From assembly GCA_963711005.1 (NCBI GenBank), contig CAVQCJ010000002.1:1612001-1676000 (forward strand): a stretch of DNA of 64,000 nucleotides. Direction: 5' to 3'. The position numbers and the translations under genes were made by a program. Within the stretch, counting starts at the first letter, position 1; each line of letters starts with the position of its first letter. The notes beneath the pieces were generated by a model that did no database searches, was not told where the DNA came from, and saw nothing but the letters and a program-made list of their open reading frames with translations. Shown in pieces: positions 32,921-40,946 of this stretch. Source of the DNA: CAVQCJ01 sp963711005 (GTDB lineage: Bacteria > Actinomycetota > Actinomycetes > Prado026).

Positions 32921-33766
32921 ATGTCAGGTCCGTCCACGCTGGTCACCGTCGCGCCCACCGGCGCGGAGACCGCAAAGGCGGACGCCCCGACGCTGCCCGT
33001 CACGCTCGCGGAGCTGGTCTCGACCGCTCAGGAGTGCGAGGCGGCCGGGGCCGGGCTGATCCACGTGCACATCCGCGACGACGAGGCCCGGCCCACGCTC
33101 GACTCGGGCCGGCTCAAGGACACCGTGGCGGCGCTGCGGGAGTCCACCGGCCTCGTCGTCCAGCTGTCCACCGGCGGCTCGGTGCACGACCCGTTCGAGG
33201 ACCGCCTGGCCGTCCTGGACGCCGAGCCCGACTCCTGCTCGCTGACCTGCGGCACGGTCAACTTCGGCGGCGACGTCTTCCTGAACCCCTGGCCGTTCAT
33301 GGTCGAGCTCTACCGGCGCACCCAGGAGGTGGAGGTGGTGCCGGAGTTCGAGCTGTTCGACCTCGGCCACGTCACCGCCATGAAGCGGCTGCTGGACAAG
33401 TACGGCCCCCCGTTCGGCGGCCAGGTGCACTGCGACCTCGTCATGGGCGTCCCCGGCGGCATGCCGGGCACCGTCCAGGCCCTGGTCGCGGCGGTCGCCG
33501 ACCTGCCCGCCGAGGCCTCCTGGTCCGCGACGGGCGTCGGCCGGACCACCCTCCCGGTGGCGATGGCCGCCCTGTCGGCCGGCGGCCACCTGCGGGTGGG
33601 CATGGAGGACACGCTGACGTACTACCCGGGCGAGCCCGTCCGGGACAACGCGCAGCTCGTCGAGCGCGCCGCGACCCTGGCTCGGTTGGCGGGGCGGCCG
33701 CCGATGTCCGGGGACGAGGCGCGCGCACTGCTCAGGATCCGAGACCGTCGGGGAGGAACTGCATGA
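32921..33766 (+). CDS. BKACE / 3-keto-5-aminohexanoate cleavage family enzyme
   Basis: 281 residues from ATG 32921 (ATG 32912 also in frame). TIM barrel of the beta-keto acid cleavage family, which condenses a beta-keto acid with acetyl-CoA using a metal held by two His and a Glu: HVHIRDDEARPTLD supplies the HxH pair, and FELFDLGH lies opposite. The substrate cannot be deduced. ATGA overlap with rsiG, which may be incidental to function. Confidence 0.85.
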   Translation: MSGPSTLVTVAPTGAETAKADAPTLPVTLAELVSTAQECEAAGAGLIHVHIRDDEARPTLDSGRLKDTVAALRESTGLVVQLSTGGSVHDPFEDRLAVLDAEPDSCSLTCGTVNFGGDVFLNPWPFMVELYRRTQEVEVVPEFELFDLGHVTAMKRLLDKYGPPFGGQVHCDLVMGVPGGMPGTVQALVAAVADLPAEASWSATGVGRTTLPVAMAALSAGGHLRVGMEDTLTYYPGEPVRDNAQLVERAATLARLAGRPPMSGDEARALLRIRDRRGGTA

Positions 33767-34314
33767 GCGAGCCGATTCCTGGGGGCAGGCGTCGGGTCGA
33801 CCGGGTGCTGGGTGCCGGCTTCCTGGACGACCTCGACCAGCTCACCCTCCAGGAGCTGCGCGAGCGCCGGCACGACGCGGAGCAGGAGGATGCCGACCTC
33901 TCGTACATCCGCCGGCTGCTGCAGGGCCGGCTCGACATCATCCGGGCCGAGATCGAGCGCCGCGGGACGACCGGCTCGGACCGAGTGGTCGACCACCTCA
34001 CCGACGTGCTGAGCGACGGGGGGCCACGCAACAGCCACGGCACGAGCCGGTTCCTGAGCGTGGAGCCGAGCACCGGGGACAGCCGGCGCCGGGTCGAGCA
34101 GCTGATCGCCGACCCGCACCTGTCCGACCTGGGGACGCTCAGCGACGCCGAGACGCACGCCGCGTTCGACGAGATCAGCCGGCACGAGCGTGAGGTCAGC
34201 GACCTGCGCCGCCGGGTGCAGCAGGCCATGGACACGCTGACCACCGAGGTGGCCCGGCGCTACCGCGACGGGACGGCGTCGGTCGACGAGCTGCTCAAGA
34301 CGGACCGGGACTGA
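33763..34314 (+). CDS. rsiG: RsiG-like c-di-GMP-responsive anti-sigma factor
   Basis: 183 residues, mainly two long helices forming an antiparallel coiled coil. Two copies of the RsiG c-di-GMP motif E(x3)S(x2)R(x3)Q(x3)D are visible: D43-S47-R50-Q54-D58 (Asp in place of Glu) and the exact E142-S146-R149-Q153-D157. In Streptomyces, RsiG loaded with c-di-GMP sequesters sigma-WhiG. Identification rests on these motifs. The target sigma factor is not in the window. The organism would thus have a c-di-GMP switch on a WhiG/FliA-type sigma. Confidence 0.85.
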   Translation: MSEPIPGGRRRVDRVLGAGFLDDLDQLTLQELRERRHDAEQEDADLSYIRRLLQGRLDIIRAEIERRGTTGSDRVVDHLTDVLSDGGPRNSHGTSRFLSVEPSTGDSRRRVEQLIADPHLSDLGTLSDAETHAAFDEISRHEREVSDLRRRVQQAMDTLTTEVARRYRDGTASVDELLKTDRD

Positions 34315-34346
34315 CCCTGGCGCCGTCGGCCCGCCCGGCCGCACCC

Positions 34347-35285
34347 GTGCTCGCCGAGGTCGTCAGGTCCGGGTTCGTCGAAGGGGTGCATCGCGGCAGC
34401 GTCGTCGGGCTGGCCGCGGACGGGACGACCGCCCTGGCCGTCGGCGACCCGGCTGCGCCGGTCTTCCCCCGCTCCGCCAGCAAGCCGTTGCAGGCCGCGG
34501 CGATGGTGGAGCTGGGCCTGGACCTGGACGGCGAGCTGCTCGCGCTGGCGGCCGCGTCCCACTCGGGGGAGCCGTTCCACCTGGACGGCGTCCGCCGGAT
34601 CCTGGCCGGCGCCGGACTGGACGTCGGCGCGCTCCGTACCCCGCCCGAGGAGCCGTCCGACGAGCAGGCCGCGCAGGCATGGCTGCGGGCCGGGCACGGC
34701 CCGGAGCCGCTGACCATGAACTGCTCCGGCAAGCACGCCGCGATGCTGGCGACCTGCGTGCTCAACGGCTGGGACGTCGCGACCTACCTCGACCCGGAGC
34801 ATCCGCTGCAGGTGGCGCTGGGCGCGACCCTGGAGCGGTACGCCGGCGAGCCGGTTGCCGCCAGCGGGGTCGACGGCTGCGGCGCGCCGGTCCTGGCGCT
34901 GACCCTCACCGGGCTGGCCGGCGCGGTCCGCGGCTGCGTGCTCGCCGACCCCGGCAGCGCGCGGCGGCGGGTGGTCGACGCGATGCGGGCGTACCCGGAG
35001 TGGGTCGGCGGGACCCGTCGCGACGTGACCGCACTGATGCGCGGCGTACCGGGCCTGGTCGCCAAGGACGGGGCGGAGGGGGTCGAGGTCGCGGCCTGCG
35101 CGGACGGGCGCGCAGTGGCTCTGAAGATCGACGACGGCGCGTCCCGGGCGCGGCAGGTGGTGACCGCCGAGGCGTTGCTCGCGCTCGGCTTCGACGCCCC
35201 CGTGCTGGCCGGCCAGCGCTCGTACCCGCTGAGCGGTGGCGGCCGCCAGGTCGGCGAGGTCCGCGCCGTACCGCTCACGGCATAG
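34347..35285 (+). CDS. Asparaginase (type II, R. etli AnsA-like)
   Basis: 312 residues from GTG 34347; some non-ATG extension upstream is possible. Signatures FPRSASKPLQAAAMVEL (Ser-x-Ser-Lys) and MNCSGKHAAML, typical of the thermolabile, beta-lactamase-like asparaginase class. Hydrolyses L-asparagine to aspartate and ammonia. It follows rsiG by 32 nt and precedes the TMEM175-like gene by 16 nt. Confidence 0.87.
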   Translation: MLAEVVRSGFVEGVHRGSVVGLAADGTTALAVGDPAAPVFPRSASKPLQAAAMVELGLDLDGELLALAAASHSGEPFHLDGVRRILAGAGLDVGALRTPPEEPSDEQAAQAWLRAGHGPEPLTMNCSGKHAAMLATCVLNGWDVATYLDPEHPLQVALGATLERYAGEPVAASGVDGCGAPVLALTLTGLAGAVRGCVLADPGSARRRVVDAMRAYPEWVGGTRRDVTALMRGVPGLVAKDGAEGVEVAACADGRAVALKIDDGASRARQVVTAEALLALGFDAPVLAGQRSYPLSGGGRQVGEVRAVPLTA

Positions 35286-35301
35286 CCACCGGAGGGGTGC
35301 T

Positions 35302-35913
35302 GTGAGCGAGACCGGCCGGCTCGAGGCCTTCAGCGACGGCGTGATGGCGATCGCGATCACGCTGCTGGTCCTGGACCTGGTGGTGCCCACCCGGGAGCAG
35401 CTCGCCGCCGAGCACGCGTCGCTGGGGCACGCGCTGGCGGCGCTGTGGCCGAGCTACGCGGCGTACGTCGTCAGCTTCCTCGTCATCGGGATCATCTGGG
35501 TCAACCACCACGCGGTGTTCAGGCTCGTCGGCCGGGTCGATCGACGACTGCTGTTCACCAACCTGTTCCTGCTCATGGTGGTCGCGGCGATCCCGTTCCC
35601 GACGAGGCTGCTCGCCGAGTACCTCACGGCCGGGGACACCGACGCGCACATCGCGGCCGCCGTGTACAGCGCGACGATGCTGATGATGGCCGTCGCCTTC
35701 ACGCTGCTGTTCGCGGCGGCGACCCGGCGGCCGGACCTGCTCGCGCCGGGTGTCGACCCGGTCGCCGTGCGCCGGTCGCTGCCGCGGTTCGGGCTCGGCG
35801 TCGGCGCGTATGCCGTGACCGTCGCGCTCTCGTTCGTGAGCGCGCCGCTGACGCTGCTCACCCACTTCGGCCTCGCGGTCTACTACATCTTCGACCAGAC
35901 CGGGTCGGGCTAG
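35302..35913 (+). CDS. TMEM175/DUF1211 family potassium channel
   Basis: 203 residues. The family signature RxxxFSDGV appears as RLEAFSDGVMAIAITLL at the N-terminus; six membrane helices follow, including IGIIWVNHHAVF. Bacterial members are tetrameric K+ channels. GTG 35302 with GGAGGGG at about 35291. Convergent with the TipA-type gene, with 4 nt shared. Confidence 0.87.
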   Translation: MSETGRLEAFSDGVMAIAITLLVLDLVVPTREQLAAEHASLGHALAALWPSYAAYVVSFLVIGIIWVNHHAVFRLVGRVDRRLLFTNLFLLMVVAAIPFPTRLLAEYLTAGDTDAHIAAAVYSATMLMMAVAFTLLFAAATRRPDLLAPGVDPVAVRRSLPRFGLGVGAYAVTVALSFVSAPLTLLTHFGLAVYYIFDQTGSG

Positions 35914-36677
35914 CCGCCGGCGCCGGCGCGGGCCGCGTTGGCGAGGACGGCGTCGTGCACGTACTGCGCCAGGCCCGGCGCGAGGTCCTCGTACGTCTTC
36001 GTGAACCGCTCGTCCGCCAGGTACATCTCGGCCAGCCCGCGGTGGATGTCGTACCCGCAGTCGTAGAAGTTGCGCGAGATCTGCTGCCGGTGCGCCTCGG
36101 CCGCGTCCATCGCCGCGGTGCTGTCGGCCGGCAGGCCGGCCGCCCGGGCGGCGAGGAAGAGCGCGTTCACCCCGGCGGCCTCCGCCTGCAGCCGGGTCCA
36201 GTCGTCCTTGGTGTACGTGGACGTGCGCGCCCGGGACTGACGGTAGGCGTCGGTGCCGCCCCAGCGCTCCTCGGCCTCGTCGGCGTACTGGGCGGGGTCG
36301 AAATCTCCGAACACGTCGAACATCTCCTCGGGAGTCAGGTGGATGCCCGCCTTGCGGGCCCGGATGGTCCTGGCGACGGCGTCGGCCATGGCCTGCATGC
36401 GGACCGCACGTTGGGACAGGAGCTCGTGCTGGCGGGACAGGTGCTCGATCGGGTCGGCGTCCGGTTGTTCGAGCAGCGCCGCCACCTCGTCGAGCCGGAA
36501 TCCCAGCTCGCGGTAGAACAGCACCTCCTGGAGCCGCTGCAGGTCCGCCTCGTCGTAACGCCGATGGCCGGAGGCCGTCCGCCCGCCGGGGGACAGCAGC
36601 CCGATCTCGTCGTAGTGGTGCAGCGTCCGCACCGTCACGCCCGAGAATCGGGCCACGTCCCCGACTGACCAGCTCAT
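35910..36677 (-). CDS. MerR-family regulator, TipAL type
   Basis: 255 residues from ATG 36677 (GGAGG 7 nt upstream). N-terminal MerR winged helix (SVGDVARFSGVTVRTLHHYDEIGLL, in two parts VGDVARFSG and HHYDEIGLL) and a C-terminal TipAS drug-binding domain (EMFDVFGDFDPAQYADEAEERWG). TipAL activates its own promoter when it captures thiopeptides or other amphipathic antibiotics. The Cys that bonds thiostrepton in TipAS may correspond to that in YDCGYDIH. An autoregulatory operator is present just upstream. Confidence 0.9.
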   Translation of the reverse strand: MSWSVGDVARFSGVTVRTLHHYDEIGLLSPGGRTASGHRRYDEADLQRLQEVLFYRELGFRLDEVAALLEQPDADPIEHLSRQHELLSQRAVRMQAMADAVARTIRARKAGIHLTPEEMFDVFGDFDPAQYADEAEERWGGTDAYRQSRARTSTYTKDDWTRLQAEAAGVNALFLAARAAGLPADSTAAMDAAEAHRQQISRNFYDCGYDIHRGLAEMYLADERFTKTYEDLAPGLAQYVHDAVLANAARAGAGG

Positions 36678-36705
36678 TCCGAGCACCTCCGACCACGACG
36701 CTAGG

Positions 36706-36724
36706 ACCTCACGTCGCGTCAGGT
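36706..36724 (-). promoter_or_regulatory. MerR-type operator with long spacer
   Basis: Near-perfect inverted repeat ACCTCACGTCGCGTCAGGT. On the gene strand it lies between TTGCAC (complement of 36724-36729) and TAGCGT, separated by a 19-bp spacer, the hallmark of MerR-activated promoters. Confidence 0.75.
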
Positions 36725-36790
36725 GCAACCCCCGGTCGACGGGCGGGTGGGGCGGACGTGACTGAGGTCACCGCCTGGTGCTTGCCGCCC

Positions 36791-36806
36791 GCTTGCTCTA
36801 GCAAGC
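36791..36806. promoter_or_regulatory. Palindromic operator upstream of XRE regulator
   Basis: GCTTGCTCTAGCAAGC: 7-nt perfect arms with CT centre. A wider GGTGCTTGC/GCAAGCACC pair (36777-36785, 36801-36809) shares its right arm. It overlaps the likely -35 of the gene starting at 36829, so autoregulation is the simplest reading. Confidence 0.6.
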
Positions 36807-36828
36807 ACCCGTGGGGCACACTCGTGAC

Positions 36829-37359
36829 GTGCCTTCGTTGAACGTCGGATCGCTCGGTGAGTACATCCGTGAGCAGCGCGTGCAGGCCGAGGTCTCCCTG
36901 CGCCAGCTGGCCCGCACCGCGGGCGTCTCCAACCCCTACCTGAGCCAGGTGGAGCGCGGCCTCAAGCGGCCGAGCGCCGAGATCCTGCAGCAGATCGCAC
37001 AGGGCCTGCGCATCAGCGCCGAGACCCTCTACATCCGAGCCGGGCTGCTCGAGGAGCGCGACGGCGAGCGGGTCCCGACGGTGGCCGCCGCCGTGACCTC
37101 CGACCCGGACCTGACCCAGCGCCAGCGCCGGGTCCTGCTCGACGTGTACGAGGCGTTCCTGCGCGAGAACGTCGCCGCGGAGCAGGTGGCAGCCCCGCCC
37201 TCCCGGAAGGCCGGCACCCGCACGACCGCTACCCGCAAGCCCGCCCGCAAGCCCGCCCGCAAGACCACGCGGACGACCACCCGCACGACCACCGCCGAGA
37301 GCGCCCGAAGCGGCGCCGGCGCACCAGGAAGGAACACCGCTCATGCCCACGATCAGTGA
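36829..37359 (+). CDS. XRE-family regulator (Rv0474-like)
   Basis: 176 residues from GTG 36829. Helix-turn-helix at about 8-62 (LGEYIREQRVQAEVSLRQLA; SNPYLSQVERGLKRPS) and a basic Arg/Thr/Lys repeat tail (KPARKPARKTTRTTTRTTT) that may add nonspecific DNA binding. Gene order with an HbhA-like gene and DUF2516 matches Rv0474-Rv0475-Rv0476; Rv0474 has been described as a copper-responsive regulator. Overlaps the next gene by 17 nt. Confidence 0.82.
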   Translation: MPSLNVGSLGEYIREQRVQAEVSLRQLARTAGVSNPYLSQVERGLKRPSAEILQQIAQGLRISAETLYIRAGLLEERDGERVPTVAAAVTSDPDLTQRQRRVLLDVYEAFLRENVAAEQVAAPPSRKAGTRTTATRKPARKPARKTTRTTTRTTTAESARSGAGAPGRNTAHAHDQ

Positions 37360-37873
37360 CATCACCACCAGTGCCGCCGAGGTGGCGGGCACCGTCCGCA
37401 AGCAGGTGACCGAGAAGGCCGGCACGGTCTCCAAGCAGGTCTCCAAGCAGGCCGGGACGGTCTCCAAGCAGGTCTCCCAGAAGGCCGGCACGGTCTCCAA
37501 GCAGGTCTCCCAGAAGGCCGGCACGGTCTCCAAGCAGGTCTCCAAGCAGGCCGGCACCGTCGCCAAGGCCGTCGAGCCGACCCGCAAGCAGGTCGTCGAC
37601 CAGGTCAGCGTCGTCGCCAAGAAGGTCGCCGTGCAGGCCGGCGCGACCGTCGACGTCGTCCGCGGCAGCATCCCGGTCGGCCGGGTGAAGACGGGCAAGC
37701 CGGCAGCGTCCAAGCCGGCGTCCAAGCCGGCGGCGACCAAGTCCGCTGCCACCAAATCGCCGGCCACCAAGAAGGCGGCCAAGAAGACCACCCGCAAGGC
37801 CAGCACCCGCAAGCCCGCGGTCAAGAAGGTCGCGCCGGCGAAGCCCGCCGACGAGACCACCTCGCAGGCCTGA
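37343..37873 (+). CDS. HbhA-like / histone-like repeat protein
   Basis: 176 residues. Five 11-residue units of the type KAGTVSKQVSQ at residues 25-79 form an amphipathic helix, then a hydrophobic-basic linker, then a Lys/Ala/Pro/Thr-rich tail (KSAATKSPATKKAAKKTTRK). The layout, helical N-terminus plus lysine-rich tail, resembles mycobacterial heparin-binding hemagglutinin, and synteny agrees. The 11-residue period is that of right-handed coiled coils or lipid-binding helices. Surface adhesin, lipid-binding or nucleoid roles are all possible. Confidence 0.75.
   Translation: MPTISDITTSAAEVAGTVRKQVTEKAGTVSKQVSKQAGTVSKQVSQKAGTVSKQVSQKAGTVSKQVSKQAGTVAKAVEPTRKQVVDQVSVVAKKVAVQAGATVDVVRGSIPVGRVKTGKPAASKPASKPAATKSAATKSPATKKAAKKTTRKASTRKPAVKKVAPAKPADETTSQA
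37415..37579. repeat. 33-bp tandem repeats inside the HbhA-like gene
   Basis: Five units of 33 bp, the middle ones nearly identical at the DNA level, encoding 11-residue repeats. Candidate variable-number locus. Confidence 0.88.
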
Positions 37874-37886
37874 CCTGCGGAAACCA

Positions 37887-37923
37887 CGGGCGGGCAAGGC
37901 CGGGATCCGGCCTTGCCCGCCCG
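37887..37923. repeat. Palindromic repeat, copy D (diverged)
   Basis: Two perfect 17-nt arms (37887-37903 and 37907-37923) around GAT; core CGGGCGGGCAAGGCCGG. It aligns with copy C with A-to-G changes on one arm matched by T-to-C on the other, so the stem is kept. 13 nt after the HbhA-like stop. Confidence 0.88.
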
Positions 37924-37976
37924 CAACTTTCCCCGCAACGCGCGGGCGCGGGCACGGTCGCCGCGGCCGCGTCGTC

Positions 37977-37982
37977 TACCGT
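37977..37982 (+). promoter_or_regulatory. -10 box of leaderless DUF2516 gene
   Basis: TACCGT followed by 7 nt and ATG 37990. Confidence 0.6.
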
Positions 37983-37989
37983 TCCGGGC

Positions 37990-38328
37990 ATGGACGTCGT
38001 CGGGCTCGTGAGCCTCGTGCTCTCCGCGGTCACGCTCGCGGTCAAGGTGTTCGCGCTCGGCGACAGCCTGGTCCGGTCCTCCGCCGCGTACGCCGCGGTC
38101 GGCCGGCTGCCCAAGATCTTCTGGCTGATCGTGCTCTTCCTGGCCGCCGGCGCCCAGGTGGCGGCGGCCCTGTCCTCGGGCCTGGCCAACAGCTGGGCCA
38201 GCTTCGGCGGCCTGATCGGGATCATCGCCGCCCTCGTCTACATCTTCGGGATGCGGCCCGAGCTCCTGCGGTACAGCCCGCGCAAGGGCCGCGGGAGCTC
38301 CTCGGACGGACCGTACGGCCCTTGGTGA
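37990..38328 (+). CDS. DUF2516 membrane protein
   Basis: 112 residues with three membrane segments (VSLVLSAVTLAVKVFAL; FWLIVLFLAAGAQVAAAL; LIGIIAALVYIFG) and a polar tail. It corresponds to Rv0476 by position after the HbhA-like gene and by length. Function unknown. Confidence 0.82.
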   Translation: MDVVGLVSLVLSAVTLAVKVFALGDSLVRSSAAYAAVGRLPKIFWLIVLFLAAGAQVAAALSSGLANSWASFGGLIGIIAALVYIFGMRPELLRYSPRKGRGSSSDGPYGPW

Positions 38329-38444
38329 CCCCGGCCGCCGCGCCGCAGGACTTGCGCCGGGACGCCCCGACGACAGAGGGTGCAGCAGGGACGGGCCGGC
38401 AGCAGCCGGCGTCGACGGACGCTCGTGGCGGAAAGGTGCGTGGC

Positions 38445-39020
38445 ATGCCTCGGATCGAGCTCGTCCTCGGCGACATCACCCGCCAGCAGGTCGACGCCGT
38501 CGTCAACGCCGCCAACTCCACGCTGCTCGGCGGTGGCGGGGTGGACGGGGCGATCCACGAGGCGGCCGGCGCGGAGCTGCACGCCGCCTGCCGCGCGCTC
38601 CGGGCCGGTGACTACGTGCACGGGCTGCCGGCCGGGGAGGCCGTGGCCACGACGGCCGGCGACCTGTCCGCCCGCTGGGTGATCCACACGGTGGGGCCGG
38701 TGTTCGAGCCCGGCGAGGACCGCACCGACGTCCTGGCGTCGTGCTTCCGCGAGTGCCTGCGCCTGGCCGACGAGCTCGGCGCCCGCTCGGTGGCGTTCCC
38801 GGCGATCTCGGCCGGGGTGTACCGCTGGCCGATCGACGAGGTGGCCCGGGTCGCGGTGGGCACGGTGCTGGCGACCAGGACCGAGGTGGACGAGGTCCGG
38901 TTCGTCCTGTTCAGCGAACCCGCCTTCGAAGCCTTCCTCGGCGCGCTGGGCCGGGCCGAGATCGACCTGACCGACCAGAGCCTTGCCGACCAGAGCCTGA
39001 TCGCGCCGCCCGCCGGCTGA
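38445..39020 (+). CDS. Macrodomain protein (O-acetyl-ADP-ribose deacetylase type)
   Basis: 191 residues from ATG 38445 (GGAAAGG upstream). Macrodomain hallmarks: VNAANSTLLGGGGVDGAIHEAAG, the catalytic-loop region, and AFPAISAGVYRWP. Removes ADP-ribose or acetyl groups from ADP-ribosylated substrates. A short tail (LTDQSLADQSLIAPPAG) has an imperfect duplication of DQSL. Confidence 0.92.
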   Translation: MPRIELVLGDITRQQVDAVVNAANSTLLGGGGVDGAIHEAAGAELHAACRALRAGDYVHGLPAGEAVATTAGDLSARWVIHTVGPVFEPGEDRTDVLASCFRECLRLADELGARSVAFPAISAGVYRWPIDEVARVAVGTVLATRTEVDEVRFVLFSEPAFEAFLGALGRAEIDLTDQSLADQSLIAPPAG

Positions 39021-39128
39021 GCCGGCCCGGTCGCCAGGCCGGTGCGCGGGCGACGCTGGGAATCGGGGAGGATCGGCGCCGGTTGTCGTCCTTCGGGGAC
39101 GACGCGGGCCAGCGGAAGGAGATCACCG

Positions 39129-40426
39129 GTGCCGGTTCCACGGCGCGTGGCGATGCTCTCCGTCCACACCTCCCCGCTCGACCAGCCGGGCACCGGCGAC
39201 GCCGGCGGCATGAACGTCTACGTGGTCGAGCTGTCCCGTCGGCTGGCCGCGCTCGGCATCGAGGTCGAGGTCTTCACCCGGGCCACCCGCAGCGACCTGC
39301 CGCCCGTCGTCGAGCTCACCCCCGGCGTCCTGGTCCGCCACGTCGTCGCCGGGCCCGTTCGAGGGGCTGGCCAAGGAGGACCTGCCCGGCCAGCTGTGCG
39401 CGATGACCCGCGGCGTCCTGCGGGTCGAGGCCAGCCACGAGCCCGGCTACTTCGACCTCGTCCACTCGCACTACTGGCTCTCCGGCCAGGTCGGCTCGCT
39501 GGCCGCGGAGCGCTGGCAGGTCCCGCTGGTGCACAGCATGCACACGATGGCCAAGGTCAAGAACGCCGCGCTCGCCGAGGGCGACGCCCCGGAGCCGACC
39601 GCTCGGGTGATCGGTGAGGAGCAGGTCGTCGAGCTCGCCGACCGCCTGATCGCCAACACCCCGGCCGAGGCGGCCCAGCTCGTCGAGCTGTACGGCGCCG
39701 ACCCGGACAAGGTCGTCCCGGTGTTCCCCGGCGTCGACCTCGACCTCTTCAGCCCCGGCCGGTCCGGGGCCCGGGGCGAAGGCCCGCGCGGGGCTCGGGC
39801 TGCCGGCCGACGCCCTGGTCCTGCTGTTCGTCGGCCGGATCCAGCCGCTCAAGGCGCCCGACGTCCTGCTGCGCGCCGCCGCCCGTCTGCGTCGCCGACG
39901 ACCCGACCCTGCGCGAGCGGCTCGTCGTCGCCGTCGTCGGCGGGCCGTCCGGGTCCGGGCTCGCGCACCCGACCCATCTGGCCGACCTCGCCCGCCGACC
40001 TCGGCATCGCCGACCTCGTCCGGTTCGCCCCGCCGGTGGCCCAGACCGAGCTCGTCGACTGGTACCGGGCGGCCGACCTGGCCGTGGTGCCGTCGTACAA
40101 CGAGTCGTTCGGCCTGGTCGCGCTCGAGGCGCAGGCGTGCGGCACGCCGGTCGTGGCCGCCGCCGTCGGCGGGCTGCTCACCGCGGTCGCCGACGGCCGC
40201 TCGCGGCCTGCTGGTCGCCGACCACGACCCGTGGTCCTGGGCCGCCGCGCTCGGCGACCTGCTCGCCGCACCGGCCCGCCGCGAGGAGCTGGCCGCCGGC
40301 GCGGTGCGGCACGCGGCGGGCTTCGGCTGGCCGGCGACCGCCGCCGCCGTGCTCGACGTCTACGACGGGGCCGTGTCGGACCACCGGCGGCGGTTCCTGG
40401 AGGCCAGCGGAGTCGGCTCGCGGTGA
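39129..40426 (+). CDS. mshA: D-inositol-3-phosphate glycosyltransferase, broken by about five insertions
   Basis: First enzyme of mycothiol synthesis, a GT4 enzyme joining UDP-GlcNAc and 1L-myo-inositol-1-phosphate. GTG 39129 after AGGAG. Conserved blocks lie in three alternating frames: SPLDQPGTGDAGGMNVYVVE; EASHEPGYFDLVHSHYWLSG; ADALVLLFVGRIQPLKAPDV; SYNESFGLVALEAQACGTPV. Extra bases are inferred at about 39353-39356 (C), 39765-39769 (G), 39889, 39990-39993 (C) and 40203. After correction the product is about 430 residues, normal for MshA. Every block is well conserved, so decay is unlikely. Syntenic with Rv0486. Confidence 0.85.
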
Positions 40427-40946
40427 CCGCCGACCGGTCGGCCGAGCTGGACCGGCTGATCGCCGGCGTGCTGGACGAGCGCGCCCTCGTCTACCAGCAC
40501 CCGCACCAGGGCGCGTTCTTCGTCAGCCTGCCCGGCACGCACAAGCTGCTCACCAACACCTGGCTCGTCGTCGGCGACCACAGCCTGCTCGTCGAGGCCT
40601 TCGTCGTCCGGCACCCGGACGAGAACCACGCCGCGTTCTAGCGCTACCTGCTCGAGCGCAACGCGCGGATGTACGGCGTGCACTTCAGCGTCGACCAGCT
40701 CGGCGACGTCTACCTGGTCGGCCGGGTCTCGCTGGACTGCGGTGACCGCGGACGAGCTGGACCGGCTGCTCGGCTGCGTGCTGACCTACTCCGACGAGAG
40801 CTTCGACACGCTGCTCGAGCTGGGCTTCGCCGAGTCGATCCGGCGGGAGTGGAAGTGGCGGGTCAGCCGGGGCGAGTCGCTGGCCAACCTGCAGGCGTTC
40901 GCCCGCTTCGCGAGGACCCGTCAGCTCACTGGGTCGGGCGCCATGA
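40423..40946 (+). CDS. YbjN-domain protein, broken (nonsense and frameshift)
   Basis: YbjN/type III chaperone-like fold, the Rv0487 homologue by position between mshA and gpm. GTG 40423 overlaps the mshA stop (GTGA). The frame reads to HAAF and then meets TAG at 40639 where TAC (Tyr) is expected; it resumes RYLLERNARMYGVHFSVDQLG. One extra T near 40737 shifts to the block ELDRLLGCVLTYSDESFDTL. Another shift near 40905-40940 is likely, since the TGA at 40944 would then overlap the gpm ATG. Function unknown; often a chaperone-like regulator. Confidence 0.7.
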
